Positions 18,501 to 27,139 of a DNA stretch of 64,000 nt are shown here, piece after piece. Both the position numbers and the translations under genes were made by a program. The stretch is from Pseudomonadota bacterium. Lineage in GTDB: Bacteria; Pseudomonadota; Alphaproteobacteria; Sneathiellales; Sneathiellaceae. Location: positions 228,384-292,383 of the forward strand of contig JANSXH010000003.1 in the NCBI GenBank assembly GCA_024743055.1, read 5' to 3'. The notes under the pieces were generated by a model. That model saw only the letters and a list, made by a program, of their open reading frames with translations. It ran no database searches and had not been told where the DNA came from. Numbering within the stretch: the first letter of the stretch is position 1; every line of letters begins with the position of its first letter.

Positions 18501-21500
18501 GCGAATTTTCTGTGGGGGAACAGGCGTATCGTGTCCGGCCTGGTGTTTCTGAAGACTATGAGGAATTGCTAGCGAAGTTCCCGAAACAGCCGACACATAT
18601 CTCTCATCACTGGGCTTTGGGAGAGATGAGACCCGGATCACAGGACTGCCTTTTTGATAGTGGTTTCTGTCTGACACGTGCCATTCAATCGGCTGACCCA
18701 GCCGAAAATATTCATTTGACCTTCGTCGGGTCCGGTTCGGTATCCGTCAAAGATGAAGCGGTTACAAATCCTGAACTGGCGACATTGCTGGGTCCTGTCC
18801 GGGTCGCGCCGCGCGAAATCTCCGGCCTGTCCACACAATATATTGATATTGAGGAAGCTGCGGATTTCAAAGGGATGGCCATGTTGTTGCTGGAAGAGCA
18901 TGACGTCGGGGCCATGGAAGACAGGATCGCCTATCGTCAGGGCGCCCGATACACCGAACAGCTTGCGTCCTTGAAGACAGAAGTAACGGCTGAAGTTCCG
19001 AAAAAACTTAGCCGGTCCGGCTGCTATGTAATTACTGGCGGCCTGAGCGGGATTGGTCTTGCGCTGGCGGATTATCTTGGCAAGACGGTACAAGGTCGAA
19101 TAGCGTTGCTTGGCCGTACGGCAATGCCGGAGCAATCAAATTGGGACGAGATAGTAAAGGAAACGCCAGGGTCGTCCGAAGCGCGGGCTATCATGACCAT
19201 TCGCGATATTACAGCTGCAGGAGGCGAGGTGCTGACAGTAGCGGCAGATGTCGCTGATACAGAATCCCTTGCTAAAGCCCTCAATCAAATACGGGAGAAG
19301 TTCGGAGAGGTTTCCGGATTGTTCCACGGTGCAGGCATCATTGATGATGCCCCTTTGATGATGAAGTCTCTGGAGGACGCCCACCGTGTCATGTCTGCAA
19401 AAGTGGACGGCGGCAGAAACCTATCAACCCTGATGCCCGACGGATCCATAGATTTCTTCGCGGTATTTTCATCCACCTCAGTCATCACGGCCCCTCCAGG
19501 CCAGGTGGATTATGTTGCCGCGAATGCCTATCTGGAATCTTTAGCAGCCTCAAGAGAAGACGGATTAGCCATATCCTGGGGAGCCTGGCGGGATATCGGA
19601 ATGGCGTCCAGAGCCTATGGCGGTATTGAGGGAAGTGACAAAGGCCCGCATCCTCTTCTCGGCCCTAAACAGTTTGCGGAAGATGGCACCATAAGCTTCA
19701 CGACTCTCTATGATCCCGAAGCTCTTTGGGTCTTGAATGAGCATATCGTTGGTGGCGTACCGGTTCTGCCAGGCACAGGGTATATTGAGATGGTGCAAGC
19801 CGCCATGGCGTCTGCTTTTGAGGGCAAAGCCTGGGAGATGCAGTCTTTGTCGCTGGCCAGCCCTTTGGCATTTCCAGATAACAGACGGCTCCATGTAACC
19901 GTCAGCCTTATCCCGGAAGACAAAGGCTATGAGTTCCGGGTCGAAAGTGCGGCGACACCAGATGGCGCGCAGACGGAACATTGCCGCGCCCTTGTCAAAA
20001 CAATACGCAAAAGCGACCAAGAACTGCCAGCCACCTTCCAGAAACCTTGTGAAACAAGCTTGTCTGAAAAAAGCGGTCACGACTCTCAGGAAAACCTGAT
20101 CGATTTCGGTCCTCGATGGGACAATATTGGAGATATCCGTACGGGTACGGACGTGATTGAGGCAGACTTCCGTTTGGCGGACGAGTTTATCGCGGATCTC
20201 GAGGTTTATTGCGCCCATCCTGGACTGACTGACGAAGCGGCAACCATAGGTCTTAATCTGTTAGCAGATGTGGGAACAGAAGGGGCCTTCTATGCACCTA
20301 TGTCCGTGGAGCGCATTCGAATCCTTGGGCCTTTGACGAAATCCCTCAAATCGAAGGCAAAAATGGTGGCGCAGACACCGAAGCGGTTTGCCAGCTTTGA
20401 TGTTGTTATCTTTGATGATACAGGCAACGCTGTCATGATTCTGGAAGGATTTGCCCTGCGCCGGGTTGAAGGCAGTAGTTTTGAAGCTGACGAAGGTTCG
20501 AGTGCCCTGGTTGACAAGATAATCTCTCAAGGGATTAAGGCATCGGAGGCGCCGGAAATCTTTGCCCGGTTGCTCAATTCAGAGAACCGGCAAGCATTGG
20601 TATCGCCGACATCTATTTTGGATCTGCGCCGGGAAATGATGCGTGGCGCCGCTCCCCGCAAAAAAGCTGCCGCGTCGGACGGGGAGGCCCTTACCGCGGA
20701 TTATGGAAACGCCGTCGAACAGAAAATTGCTGAATTCTGGCGGGATCTTCTTGGCGTCGAGCAACCCCAACCAGATGACGATTTCTTTGATCTTGGCGGC
20801 CATTCGCTAGCCGCCGTTCGGCTTTTTGCCAAAATCCGTAAAGAATATGAAACCGATTTGCCCCTGGCGACCTTGTTTGAGGCACCAACCTTACGGCAGC
20901 TATCGGAAGTTGTTGTTTCTGAAGGCGCGATTGACTTAGGCACGGTATCCGGCGATTCAGAACAGCCTGTTTCCGAACCTGCCAAGAAAGGATGGACACC
21001 GCTCGTCCAGATTACAAAAGGAGAAGACGGATTAAAGCCGTTATACCTGGTTCATGGTGCAGGTGGAGATGTCCTCACTTTCCGGTCTCTTTCAAGTTAT
21101 CTAGATCCTCGTTTGCCTTTCCTTGCTTTGCGGGCAAAGGGGTCCAGTGGTGACATTGAAATAGACGAAACCATCGAGGAAATGGCAGCGACATATTTGA
21201 AAGCTGTGAGGGAGCATCAGCCGGAGGGCCCCTATTCCCTCGGGGGATACTCTGGAGGCGGAAACATTGCCTACGAAATGGCGCAACAGTTGGTTGCTTC
21301 CGGCGAAACCGTGGATCAAATAATTCTCTTTGATACTCTTTCTGCAGATGCTCTTATTGACCCGCCCGGTTTGCTAAGACGTCTTTGGGAAATTCGTCAT
21401 TGGGGCATAAAGGATGTCCTGTCCTGGCCAAAACGCAAGATTGAGAACTATATTGCTCAGGCAATTTTCAAGAAAAGCAATCTTACCAAGGTCGTCGAAG

Positions 21501-21799
21501 ATCATGTAGCTGCAGGGGAGCGAATACCGGCGGAACTGATCGAGCATCGCATGACGACAAATTACGTCCAGGCGGAACACAATTATGAGCCGAAACCTTA
21601 TGATGGCGATATCGTAATTCTGCGTGCCCTTAAAGTGAAAACAGAGTTTCTGGCAGTTGGCAGGAATCTGGGTTGGGACAATCTTGTTTCTGGTGAAATT
21701 ACCGTCTATGACTTCAATTGCAATCACTTCGATATGATGCAGGACCCGACGATCGGTGCCATTGGTGACGTGCTTAATCACACTTTGCTAGACGACTAA
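15596..21799 (+). CDS. Type I polyketide synthase, KS-AT-KR-DH-ACP-TE
   Basis: 2067 residues from ATG 15596 (a TTG at 15587 is also in frame; both have weak ribosome sites). KS about 14-437 with Cys185 (TACSTS) and both His motifs (EAHGTGTPVGDP, KTNVGHLD). AT about 530-820 with GHSAGE Ser632. A KR structural half about 900-1130 and catalytic KR about 1140-1340, with GGLSGIG, an IIDDAP element suggesting a B-type ketoreductase, and the Ser/Tyr/Asn triad region. DH about 1360-1625 with HIVGGVPVLPG (His1383) and HPGLTDEA. ACP Ser1737. Thioesterase with GYSGGG Ser1886 and His2044. It would extend the NRPS-bound aminoacyl unit once, reduce and dehydrate it, then release it. DH after KR is the reverse of the usual order. 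No ER or methyltransferase. Confidence 0.93.
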   Translation: MTDSAIETGASEKIAIVGMAGRFPSARTVDQFWRLIASERMGTRWFTEEELLAEGVSQAELADPAYVRAANYVPDMECFDAGFFGFSPREASILDPQHRHFLEVSWEAFEDAGHMPENFDGRVGVFAGSGMQAYMPFNLLTNPDLVEEIGMFLLRHTGNDKDFLTTRLSYLLNLQGPSVNVQTACSTSLVAVHQAAASLLSMECDMALAGGVTIELPHRHGYKFAGGEILSPDGRCRAFDNDSQGTVFGSGAAVVILRRLEDAIADGDDIRAVLLGSAVNNDGAQKAGYLAPSVDGQAEAAAEALAIAGVDADTVTYVEAHGTGTPVGDPIELAALSQVYEAGGTGFCGIGSVKTNVGHLDTAAGTVSLIKVVESLRHETIPASLHYETPNERFDIASSPFYVVDKSQPWPRQEAPRRAAVNSLGVGGTNAHAIVEEAPLRPKTVHEDIWRILPFSARTPDTLEGLRQKWCGFLDDNEELPVLADAAYTLKHGRREFNSRMAVVAKDGSSLSEAMSGQLSSRVAKGTAPKGNPDVVFMFPGGGAQYPGAGAGLLESSETFKAAVDDCFSQMPDDAPADLRMMMFERALTDDAAREKLEMSGYAIPALFILEYAYARMWQGWGIEPSAVFGHSAGEYAAAAIANVMSVRDALKIVTWRGKVMDAAAAGAMSVIPASRDKTLELVGDSLDIAALNARDLCVVSGEVSEIDALESRLAGTEYEPTRVRINVAAHSRILDDQLDNFRGGIQDVSLKAPEIPFVSSLRGDWADEGDFETIDYWVNHLRHTVLFADAVETILKKPNQIILEVGPGQTLGPLTQMSEAENSPLAVLASGRLPKDTEDDYVVALTTAGAIWAHGGKLDWSKLPGANSGQKVSLPTYAFAKERHWIEPGTGAKQAEETAISHPVELKRAENPEDWYQTLHWVDAPLPPESPVRNQVWLVFHGDDPLSEALIQELKSRDCVCYVVRPGSEFSVGEQAYRVRPGVSEDYEELLAKFPKQPTHISHHWALGEMRPGSQDCLFDSGFCLTRAIQSADPAENIHLTFVGSGSVSVKDEAVTNPELATLLGPVRVAPREISGLSTQYIDIEEAADFKGMAMLLLEEHDVGAMEDRIAYRQGARYTEQLASLKTEVTAEVPKKLSRSGCYVITGGLSGIGLALADYLGKTVQGRIALLGRTAMPEQSNWDEIVKETPGSSEARAIMTIRDITAAGGEVLTVAADVADTESLAKALNQIREKFGEVSGLFHGAGIIDDAPLMMKSLEDAHRVMSAKVDGGRNLSTLMPDGSIDFFAVFSSTSVITAPPGQVDYVAANAYLESLAASREDGLAISWGAWRDIGMASRAYGGIEGSDKGPHPLLGPKQFAEDGTISFTTLYDPEALWVLNEHIVGGVPVLPGTGYIEMVQAAMASAFEGKAWEMQSLSLASPLAFPDNRRLHVTVSLIPEDKGYEFRVESAATPDGAQTEHCRALVKTIRKSDQELPATFQKPCETSLSEKSGHDSQENLIDFGPRWDNIGDIRTGTDVIEADFRLADEFIADLEVYCAHPGLTDEAATIGLNLLADVGTEGAFYAPMSVERIRILGPLTKSLKSKAKMVAQTPKRFASFDVVIFDDTGNAVMILEGFALRRVEGSSFEADEGSSALVDKIISQGIKASEAPEIFARLLNSENRQALVSPTSILDLRREMMRGAAPRKKAAASDGEALTADYGNAVEQKIAEFWRDLLGVEQPQPDDDFFDLGGHSLAAVRLFAKIRKEYETDLPLATLFEAPTLRQLSEVVVSEGAIDLGTVSGDSEQPVSEPAKKGWTPLVQITKGEDGLKPLYLVHGAGGDVLTFRSLSSYLDPRLPFLALRAKGSSGDIEIDETIEEMAATYLKAVREHQPEGPYSLGGYSGGGNIAYEMAQQLVASGETVDQIILFDTLSADALIDPPGLLRRLWEIRHWGIKDVLSWPKRKIENYIAQAIFKKSNLTKVVEDHVAAGERIPAELIEHRMTTNYVQAEHNYEPKPYDGDIVILRALKVKTEFLAVGRNLGWDNLVSGEITVYDFNCNHFDMMQDPTIGAIGDVLNHTLLDD

Positions 21800-21800
21800 C

Positions 21801-22631
21801 TTAATTGCTCGACGCGTTATCCGTCATAAAGTCCTTCATCTCATCCATCAGGCCCAAAGCGTGCAAATTCAGATGGGTTCCATCCTGATATCTGACATAC
21901 TTTTTTGGTTCAATCGCGGCTTGAAACAAACGATCAGCTGACGAAACATTGATTGCAATATCCTTTTCACCATGTACCAGCAAGAACGGAGCGTTTATTT
22001 TCGTTATTCGATCGATTGAGTCATAGCGCTCTTTCCACATAAAATAGCAAAAAGGCAAACCGCGATACCTGCCGGTAAAGTAATCGCAAAACCGGCCAAA
22101 GGCCGCTGCGAGTATAAGGCCACCAACTTCACGATCCTCGGCAAGGCGAGCTGCGACACCGGAGCCAAGGCTATAGCCGTATGAAAATCGCATTGTCGCC
22201 GGGACGTCGGTTTCAGCTAGATCATTATATTGATCATACAAAGACCTGGCGTCAGCAGCGAAATTCTCCTCGGACGGAGTGCCCCCCATACCACTTGACC
22301 TTCTGTAAACCAACGCTGCTAAGCCATAGCCATCTTCCGTAAAAGTCTTCAATCTCTCGGCTGCAGGACCGATCGCGGACCAATTGCCCATAAAGTAGAA
22401 AAGAACCGGCTTTCCTGGATCGGGTGCTTTTACCCAGGCCGCGACTTTTTCTCCATCTTCAGAGACAAATTCCACGACCTTTACGCCATCAAAACCGATT
22501 TCTTCCGGCGTTGTTACGGTTTGGTGGAATTGATAAATGGAAATGTAAAAAAAATGAAAGGCGATATAGGTCCCGGCAAGACCCAACACCAAAAGAGCCC
22601 CAAGTAGGATAAGGATGTTTTGTACAGACAT
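21801..22631 (-). CDS. Membrane-anchored alpha/beta hydrolase
   Basis: 276 residues from ATG 22631, which follows AGGAG. The N-terminus has a hydrophobic helix (about 5-30), so the enzyme is probably anchored in the inner membrane facing the periplasm. The serine hydrolase nucleophile is S154 in GYSLGSG; HGEKD supplies the likely acid and the DGTHLNLH region the His. It resembles the YfhR/BEM46-like group of unknown substrate. It converges on the PKS with stops one base apart. Whether it acts on the PKS-NRPS product is speculation; it may simply be a neighbour. Confidence 0.78.
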   Translation of the reverse strand: MSVQNILILLGALLVLGLAGTYIAFHFFYISIYQFHQTVTTPEEIGFDGVKVVEFVSEDGEKVAAWVKAPDPGKPVLFYFMGNWSAIGPAAERLKTFTEDGYGLAALVYRRSSGMGGTPSEENFAADARSLYDQYNDLAETDVPATMRFSYGYSLGSGVAARLAEDREVGGLILAAAFGRFCDYFTGRYRGLPFCYFMWKERYDSIDRITKINAPFLLVHGEKDIAINVSSADRLFQAAIEPKKYVRYQDGTHLNLHALGLMDEMKDFMTDNASSN

Positions 22632-22710
22632 GTGGGCTCCTGATCTCAATCCGAACGCAACTTGGGCAGGATAGTGCAAGTAAGAGTACAATCGGTCAAG
22701 TCAGATTATA

Positions 22711-22804
22711 TCGGCACCATTATGGAGCATGAAATTTCTATTTTTATTAAATTGCCGCCATTATGGTTCCTAAAACAAAATCTTTGACTCCATAATGGTG
22801 TCGA
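22711..22804. repeat. 94-bp element bounded by 17-bp inverted repeats, with a third partial copy inside
   Basis: TCGGCACCATTATGGAG at 22711-22727 and CTCCATAATGGTGTCGA at 22788-22804 are inverted copies with 16 of 17 positions matching. A third partial copy (GCCGCCATTATGGTTCC) lies at 22754-22770. The spacer is AT-rich and non-coding. It sits between the hydrolase promoter side and the sigma-factor stop. It could be a MITE-like remnant, a compound operator for the hydrolase gene, or a large stem ending the sigma operon. No target-site duplication is obvious. Confidence 0.6.
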
Positions 22805-22815
22805 AAACATATGGG

Positions 22816-24075
22816 TTAGCGAGCCATTTCCTGAAGGCGTTTTTCGAGAAATTCCTTTTCGGCGACATTGTTGGAAAGGGAAATAGCCTGTTCATAAGCC
22901 GCGCTGGCTTTTTGTTTGTTGCCGACACGGCGATAAAGATCGGCGAGGGCGGCATGAAAGGGCTGATAGTCATCCAGTGTTCCATCACAGACAATCTCAG
23001 ACAGCATCTCTAGTCCTTTTTCCGGCCCTTGGGCAAAAGACAAGGCAACAGCGGCGTTGAGCTGAACGATTGACGTCGGCTGATATTCAAAGAGTTTTTC
23101 ATAGAGAAGAGCAATTTCATGCCAGTTCGTCGCTTCATGACTTTCAGCTTCCGCATGGACGGCACTGATTGCCGCCTGAATCTGATAAGGTCCTGGCGGG
23201 CCCATAACCAGCGCCGCTTTTAGAATTTTGACCCCTTCAATAATTTGGTCCCGATCCCAACGGCTTCTATCCTGGTCGATCAAGGCAATGAACATCCCCT
23301 GATCATCCGTCCGTTCTGTTCTTCGTGAGTCATGGAGTAGCAGCAAGGAGAGGAGACCAGCGGCTTCTGCAACATCCGGCATCAATCTGACCAGCAGACG
23401 GGCCAGCCGAATAGCTTCGGTGCAGAGATCCGCCCGAGTGAGAGTATCGCCTGAAGTGACCGCATATCCTTCGTTATAGATCAAATATATAACAGAAAAT
23501 ACAGATTGAACGCGCTCTGCCAGTAGCTCTGGACCGGGGATATCATAAGGAATATTGGCGAGCTTGATTTTCTTTTTGGCGCGTACAAGGCGCTGGGCCA
23601 TGGTTCCTTCTGAAACAAGGAAGGCCCGGGCAATCTCTTCAGTTGTCAAACCACCCAAGGTGCGCAAAGTTAAAGCAATTCGAGCGCCTTCGCTCAGTGC
23701 CGGATGGCAACAGGTAAATATCAAGCGCAATCGCTCATCTGGAATATCCTGATCCATATGGTTTTCAGTATCGTTAAGTCCGGCTTGTTGTTCCAAAGAC
23801 AAGAGCAGCTCATACTCGGCGCGCTTACGGCTAAAATTTGCATCTCGACGAAGCCTGTCGATGGCTTTTCGGCGGGCTGTCTGCAGCAGCCAGGCTCTCG
23901 GTGATTCTGGAATACCTCGCGGGCCCCAATGTTGGAGTGCCGCGATCAATGCTTCTTGCATAACATCTTCTGCCAGCTCCATATCCCGTGTGTAGCTGAC
24001 GAGAATGGACAGCACCCGACCCCATTCCTGGCGGACCACATCTTCGATGATCCTGGCGGTGCTGTCCTGTTTCAT
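22816..24075 (-). CDS. ECF42-type RNA polymerase sigma factor with C-terminal TPR-like domain
   Basis: 419 residues. Region sigma2 about 10-80 (DMELAEDVMQEALIAAL, then ESPRAWLLQTARRKAIDRLR) and sigma4 about 120-180 (GGLTTEEIARAFLVSEGTM) are intact. The long C-terminal helical domain has the hallmark QDRSRWD and two helical repeats near the end. This matches ECF42 sigma factors, which lack an anti-sigma factor and are typically encoded beside DGPF/YCII proteins. ATG 24075 follows AGGA; a longer in-frame version starts at 24111 inside the neighbouring gene. Expected to direct transcription of its own operon (YCII protein, GST) under an unknown stress signal. Confidence 0.88.
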   Translation of the reverse strand: MKQDSTARIIEDVVRQEWGRVLSILVSYTRDMELAEDVMQEALIAALQHWGPRGIPESPRAWLLQTARRKAIDRLRRDANFSRKRAEYELLLSLEQQAGLNDTENHMDQDIPDERLRLIFTCCHPALSEGARIALTLRTLGGLTTEEIARAFLVSEGTMAQRLVRAKKKIKLANIPYDIPGPELLAERVQSVFSVIYLIYNEGYAVTSGDTLTRADLCTEAIRLARLLVRLMPDVAEAAGLLSLLLLHDSRRTERTDDQGMFIALIDQDRSRWDRDQIIEGVKILKAALVMGPPGPYQIQAAISAVHAEAESHEATNWHEIALLYEKLFEYQPTSIVQLNAAVALSFAQGPEKGLEMLSEIVCDGTLDDYQPFHAALADLYRRVGNKQKASAAYEQAISLSNNVAEKEFLEKRLQEMAR

Positions 24076-24098
24076 ATATCGGTCCTGTTTTTGGAGGC

Positions 24099-24446
24099 TT
24101 ACAGCTCCCAAACCGGTCTGACCTCAATAGTGCCAAATTCTGCTGTTGGGATCTTTGAGGCGTAGTAAAGCGCTTCATCCAGATCCTTGCAATTCATAAG
24201 ATAATAGCCACCTAGTTGCTCTTTGGTTTCGGCAAAGGGACCATCGATCGTTTCTGTCTTACCATTACGGACCCGCACGGAGGTTGCCGTTTCTACCGCT
24301 TGCAAGGCGTTTCCACCCTCAAAAACATTATTCTGCTTGGCTTCCTCGGTCATGGCCATATAGCCTTCCATCAGCTTCCCGAATTCCGGTGTCTCATAGA
24401 CAGGACCCGATCCCTCGGCGCTATAGATTAAAAGTAAATACTGCAT
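24099..24446 (-). CDS. YCII-related DGPF-domain protein
   Basis: 115 residues with the family's DGPFAETKEQLGGYYLM signature (about 65-81) and the QYLLLIY opening strand of the ferredoxin-like fold. YCII/DGPF proteins are small, often dimeric, with no settled function; they recur next to ECF42 sigma factors and are their usual regulatory targets or partners. ATG 24446 has AGGAG upstream. The gene ends 23 bases before the sigma-factor start and lies 34 bases after the GST stop, so the three form one operon. Confidence 0.88.
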   Translation of the reverse strand: MQYLLLIYSAEGSGPVYETPEFGKLMEGYMAMTEEAKQNNVFEGGNALQAVETATSVRVRNGKTETIDGPFAETKEQLGGYYLMNCKDLDEALYYASKIPTAEFGTIEVRPVWEL

Positions 24447-24480
24447 GTTGTTCTCCTGTTTTATGTTGTGTTTGCTGTGA

Positions 24481-25110
24481 TTAGGCGGCTTGTCCGAAAA
24501 AGGCATGAACATCCTGATAGAAGGCCTGTGGTACAAGGGCTTCGCGCCAGGCAATCAGGTTGGGGTATTTTTTGAGGTCGATACCGACGGCCTCTGACGG
24601 ATCGATGGTGGCCAGGAGCAGGATATCGGCAATACTTAAGCTGTCGCCGGCGAGATACTTGGAGCTACCGAGCTGCTGATCGATTGCCGGTAAAAATCGC
24701 TCCAGAAATTCTTCTCCGGCCGCCAGGGAGGTTTCATCAACGGGGAAGCCGAGCTGCGGCGCCAGGAGGCGGTTAAATACGACCCGGCCATAAGCCATAT
24801 AAACATGGACTGACACGAATGAACACCATTGGTCGATCTTGGCTTGTTTAATCAAGTCGTCAGGATACATATCAGAGCCCGCCTTTTTGCAAAGATACTT
24901 CATTATGGCGGTGCTTTCAAAGAGGGTCACATCCCCATCTTCGATTGCGGGCATTTTCCCGACCGGATGTCGTTTTATATGTTCCGGGGCGCGATGTTCA
25001 CCCTCCGGCGCGTTCAATTCATGATACTCGAACTCAAGTCCAAGAGCGTTGGCCAGCATCCGGACAGCGTTTGAAGGCTGTGACAGATGAAACCCATATA
25101 TGTTTAGCAT
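24481..25110 (-). CDS. Glutathione S-transferase family protein
   Basis: 209 residues. N-terminal thioredoxin-like domain with the HLSQPSNAVRML contact region, the cis-Pro segment VGKMPAIEDGD and the FESTAIMKYL glutathione site (Glu-Ser). C-terminal helical domain contains LSIADILLLATID. Theta/beta-like by eye. ATG 25110 has a strong GAGGAGG. It is the first gene of the ECF42 operon, so it probably belongs to a stress or detoxification response rather than a dedicated pathway. Confidence 0.87.
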   Translation of the reverse strand: MLNIYGFHLSQPSNAVRMLANALGLEFEYHELNAPEGEHRAPEHIKRHPVGKMPAIEDGDVTLFESTAIMKYLCKKAGSDMYPDDLIKQAKIDQWCSFVSVHVYMAYGRVVFNRLLAPQLGFPVDETSLAAGEEFLERFLPAIDQQLGSSKYLAGDSLSIADILLLATIDPSEAVGIDLKKYPNLIAWREALVPQAFYQDVHAFFGQAA

Positions 25111-25253
25111 GAGGACCTCCTCGTCCTGTTAATTTGGTTTTTTGCCCTGCTTTTCGCATGAAAATATCTGCAGGATGTAAATAAGACGAATGATGTCTTG
25201 CCAAATCGACAGGCGAGGAGGAGAAAAATGATTTTCTTTATTTTCGGGACCGT

Positions 25254-26348
25254 TTATCCGTCGCGTGCTGTCAGGAAGGCTTGTCTGCCGACCCGTGACC
25301 AGCTCTCGGAGAGCTTAACCGCCTTGCGATATTCGCTGAGAATTTTTTCGGCCGCCGGATCGCCCCAGACGAACTTGTCCATGATATCCGGTGTCAGGGA
25401 TTTCGCCTTGGCAATGACATCTGCCGGAAATTCCTTGATGATGGCTTTTTTGGTCGAGACAAGATCCGCCAACGCGCGCGTGTTTTCCCAATCGGATTCT
25501 GAGAGGCCAAAAGCGTTTTCGGCAGCGCAGGCATTCTGGACAACGGCTTGCAGGTCGTCGCTCAGGGCTTCATAGGCAGCTTTGTTGACGAGGCATTCGG
25601 CGCTGCCATTGGGCTTGTTGAAGGTGGGCCAGTAATAATAGGGGGCCGCTTTATAGAAGCCGAAGGCGCGGTCGCTCCAGGGGCCGAGAAATTCCGCAGC
25701 ATCGACAACGCCGCTTCTAAGGCTGGAGAAAATGTCTCCAGGCGGCAATAAAACGGCTGTCGCACCCATGGCTTCATACAGATCCCCGCCCAATCCGGCA
25801 CTTCGGATCTTCAGGCCTTTGAGGTCATCGAGGGAGTTGATCTCCTGCTTGAACCACCCGCCCATCTGGATGCCGGTGTTCCCCGCCATGAAGGGTTTAA
25901 GTCCAAAAGGCGCATAAAGATCATCCCAAAGCCCTTGCCCCCCACCTTGGTTGATCCAGGACATGTGTTCTAGGGCGGTGAGGCCGAAGGGGACGGTGGT
26001 GAAGAAGACGCTGGCTTTGGCTTTTCCCTGCCAGAAAAACGACGCGGTATGGCCGATCTGGGCGGTGCCGTTGCCGACGGCGCCGAAGACCTCGAGAGCC
26101 GGGACAAGTTCCCCGGCCGCATAGAGCTTAACCCTAAGCTGACCGCCACTCATGGCGGTAATCCGGTCGGCTAGCCGCTGCGCCGTTATGCCCACACCGG
26201 GGGCGCCTTTTGGCCAGGAAGTGACCATGCTCCACTCGATAATATCGCTGGCAATGGCGGGGGTGCTGAGCAGGCTGGCACCGGCGGCAGCGCCGGCAAC
26301 ACCGGCCCCTTTTATGAGGCCCCTGCGGGTGTATTTCTGTATTGTCAT
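25254..26348 (-). CDS. TRAP transporter substrate-binding protein, Tat-exported, orphan
   Basis: 364 residues with a twin-arginine signal (TRRGLIKGAGVAGAAAG, cleavage near AIAS, about residue 33), then the DctP fold with a WPKGAPGVG start and SLDDLKGLKIRSAGLGGD containing the conserved binding Arg. It is closest to the keto-acid/mannitol/chloroaromatic-type TRAP binding proteins that are Tat-exported dimers. No DctQ or DctM gene lies nearby. The start is 15 bases after the thiM stop with AAGGA upstream, so both genes share a transcript led by a TPP riboswitch. This suggests a thiamine- or thiazole-related ligand, which would be unusual for a TRAP system (inference). Confidence 0.85.
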   Translation of the reverse strand: MTIQKYTRRGLIKGAGVAGAAAGASLLSTPAIASDIIEWSMVTSWPKGAPGVGITAQRLADRITAMSGGQLRVKLYAAGELVPALEVFGAVGNGTAQIGHTASFFWQGKAKASVFFTTVPFGLTALEHMSWINQGGGQGLWDDLYAPFGLKPFMAGNTGIQMGGWFKQEINSLDDLKGLKIRSAGLGGDLYEAMGATAVLLPPGDIFSSLRSGVVDAAEFLGPWSDRAFGFYKAAPYYYWPTFNKPNGSAECLVNKAAYEALSDDLQAVVQNACAAENAFGLSESDWENTRALADLVSTKKAIIKEFPADVIAKAKSLTPDIMDKFVWGDPAAEKILSEYRKAVKLSESWSRVGRQAFLTARDG

Positions 26349-26363
26349 CGTCCTTTTTTCCCT

Positions 26364-27074
26364 CTAACTGGACTTACTGATGTCGTAGATCTGGTCTAAT
26401 AGTTCGGCAGAAAAGGTTCCGGGCCCCGGCGCGGCTTTTGCGGCCCTTTCCCCCGCGGTACCAAGGATCTCGAGACCTTCCGCCACGGCCTGCAATTGAT
26501 CCTGTTTTGGCGCCATGGCGCAAAAAGCGGCAATCAAAGCGGTCCCAGCACAGCCAACCCCGGTCACCCGGCTCATGAGCGAATGCCCGCCAACAAGCGC
26601 CCGGCTTTCCGCGCCATCACACACGAGATCGGTTTCGCCGGTCACAGCCACCACGGCACCGCATTTGCGGGCCAGAGCTTGAGGGTCATTATCAAGGACA
26701 CCGATCTCACCGGCATTGCCCCGCACAACCGCTGGGCCAAGCTTGAGCAGTTCCCGCGCATAGGCGAGGCGGGCCGGGGCCCTGTCGATAAGTACCGGAT
26801 CAAGGATCCAGGGATGTCCGCAGGAATTGGCCCTCTCAATGGCAGCCTCTATGGCTATTTTCCGCTCCGCATCCAAGGTACCAAGATTGACCAGCAGGGC
26901 ATCCGCGCGCTCCACAAAATCGGAAACCTCGCTGATATCGGAGGACATGGACGGAATGGCCCCGACGGCAAGCAGCGTATTGGCCGTCAGGTTCTGCACG
27001 ACCGTATTTGTCAGACAATGCACGGCAGGCCGTCGCTCTTGAATTTTGCGAAGATAGGACAGGTCATCAGTCAT
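26364..27074 (-). CDS. thiM: Hydroxyethylthiazole kinase
   Basis: 236 residues, slightly short for ThiM. Family motifs: HCLTNTVVQNLTANTLLAVGA (about 18-38, thiazole and subunit contacts), ILDPV, VRGNAGEIGVL, VTGETD and the active-site GVGCAGTAL with the catalytic Cys. It phosphorylates 5-(2-hydroxyethyl)-4-methylthiazole, the salvage route to thiamine phosphate, in the cytoplasm. Start at ATG 27074 after GGAG; the frame opens earlier, at 27128. A TPP riboswitch lies directly upstream. No thiD or thiE is adjacent, but the TRAP binding protein follows in the operon. Confidence 0.92.
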   Translation of the reverse strand: MTDDLSYLRKIQERRPAVHCLTNTVVQNLTANTLLAVGAIPSMSSDISEVSDFVERADALLVNLGTLDAERKIAIEAAIERANSCGHPWILDPVLIDRAPARLAYARELLKLGPAVVRGNAGEIGVLDNDPQALARKCGAVVAVTGETDLVCDGAESRALVGGHSLMSRVTGVGCAGTALIAAFCAMAPKQDQLQAVAEGLEILGTAGERAAKAAPGPGTFSAELLDQIYDISKSS

Positions 27075-27139
27075 CAAAAATGCTCCATTCCGCGCCCGAG
27101 AGGCGAAGGAAAGAGCGTGAAGCCACAAATAGAGAGGTT

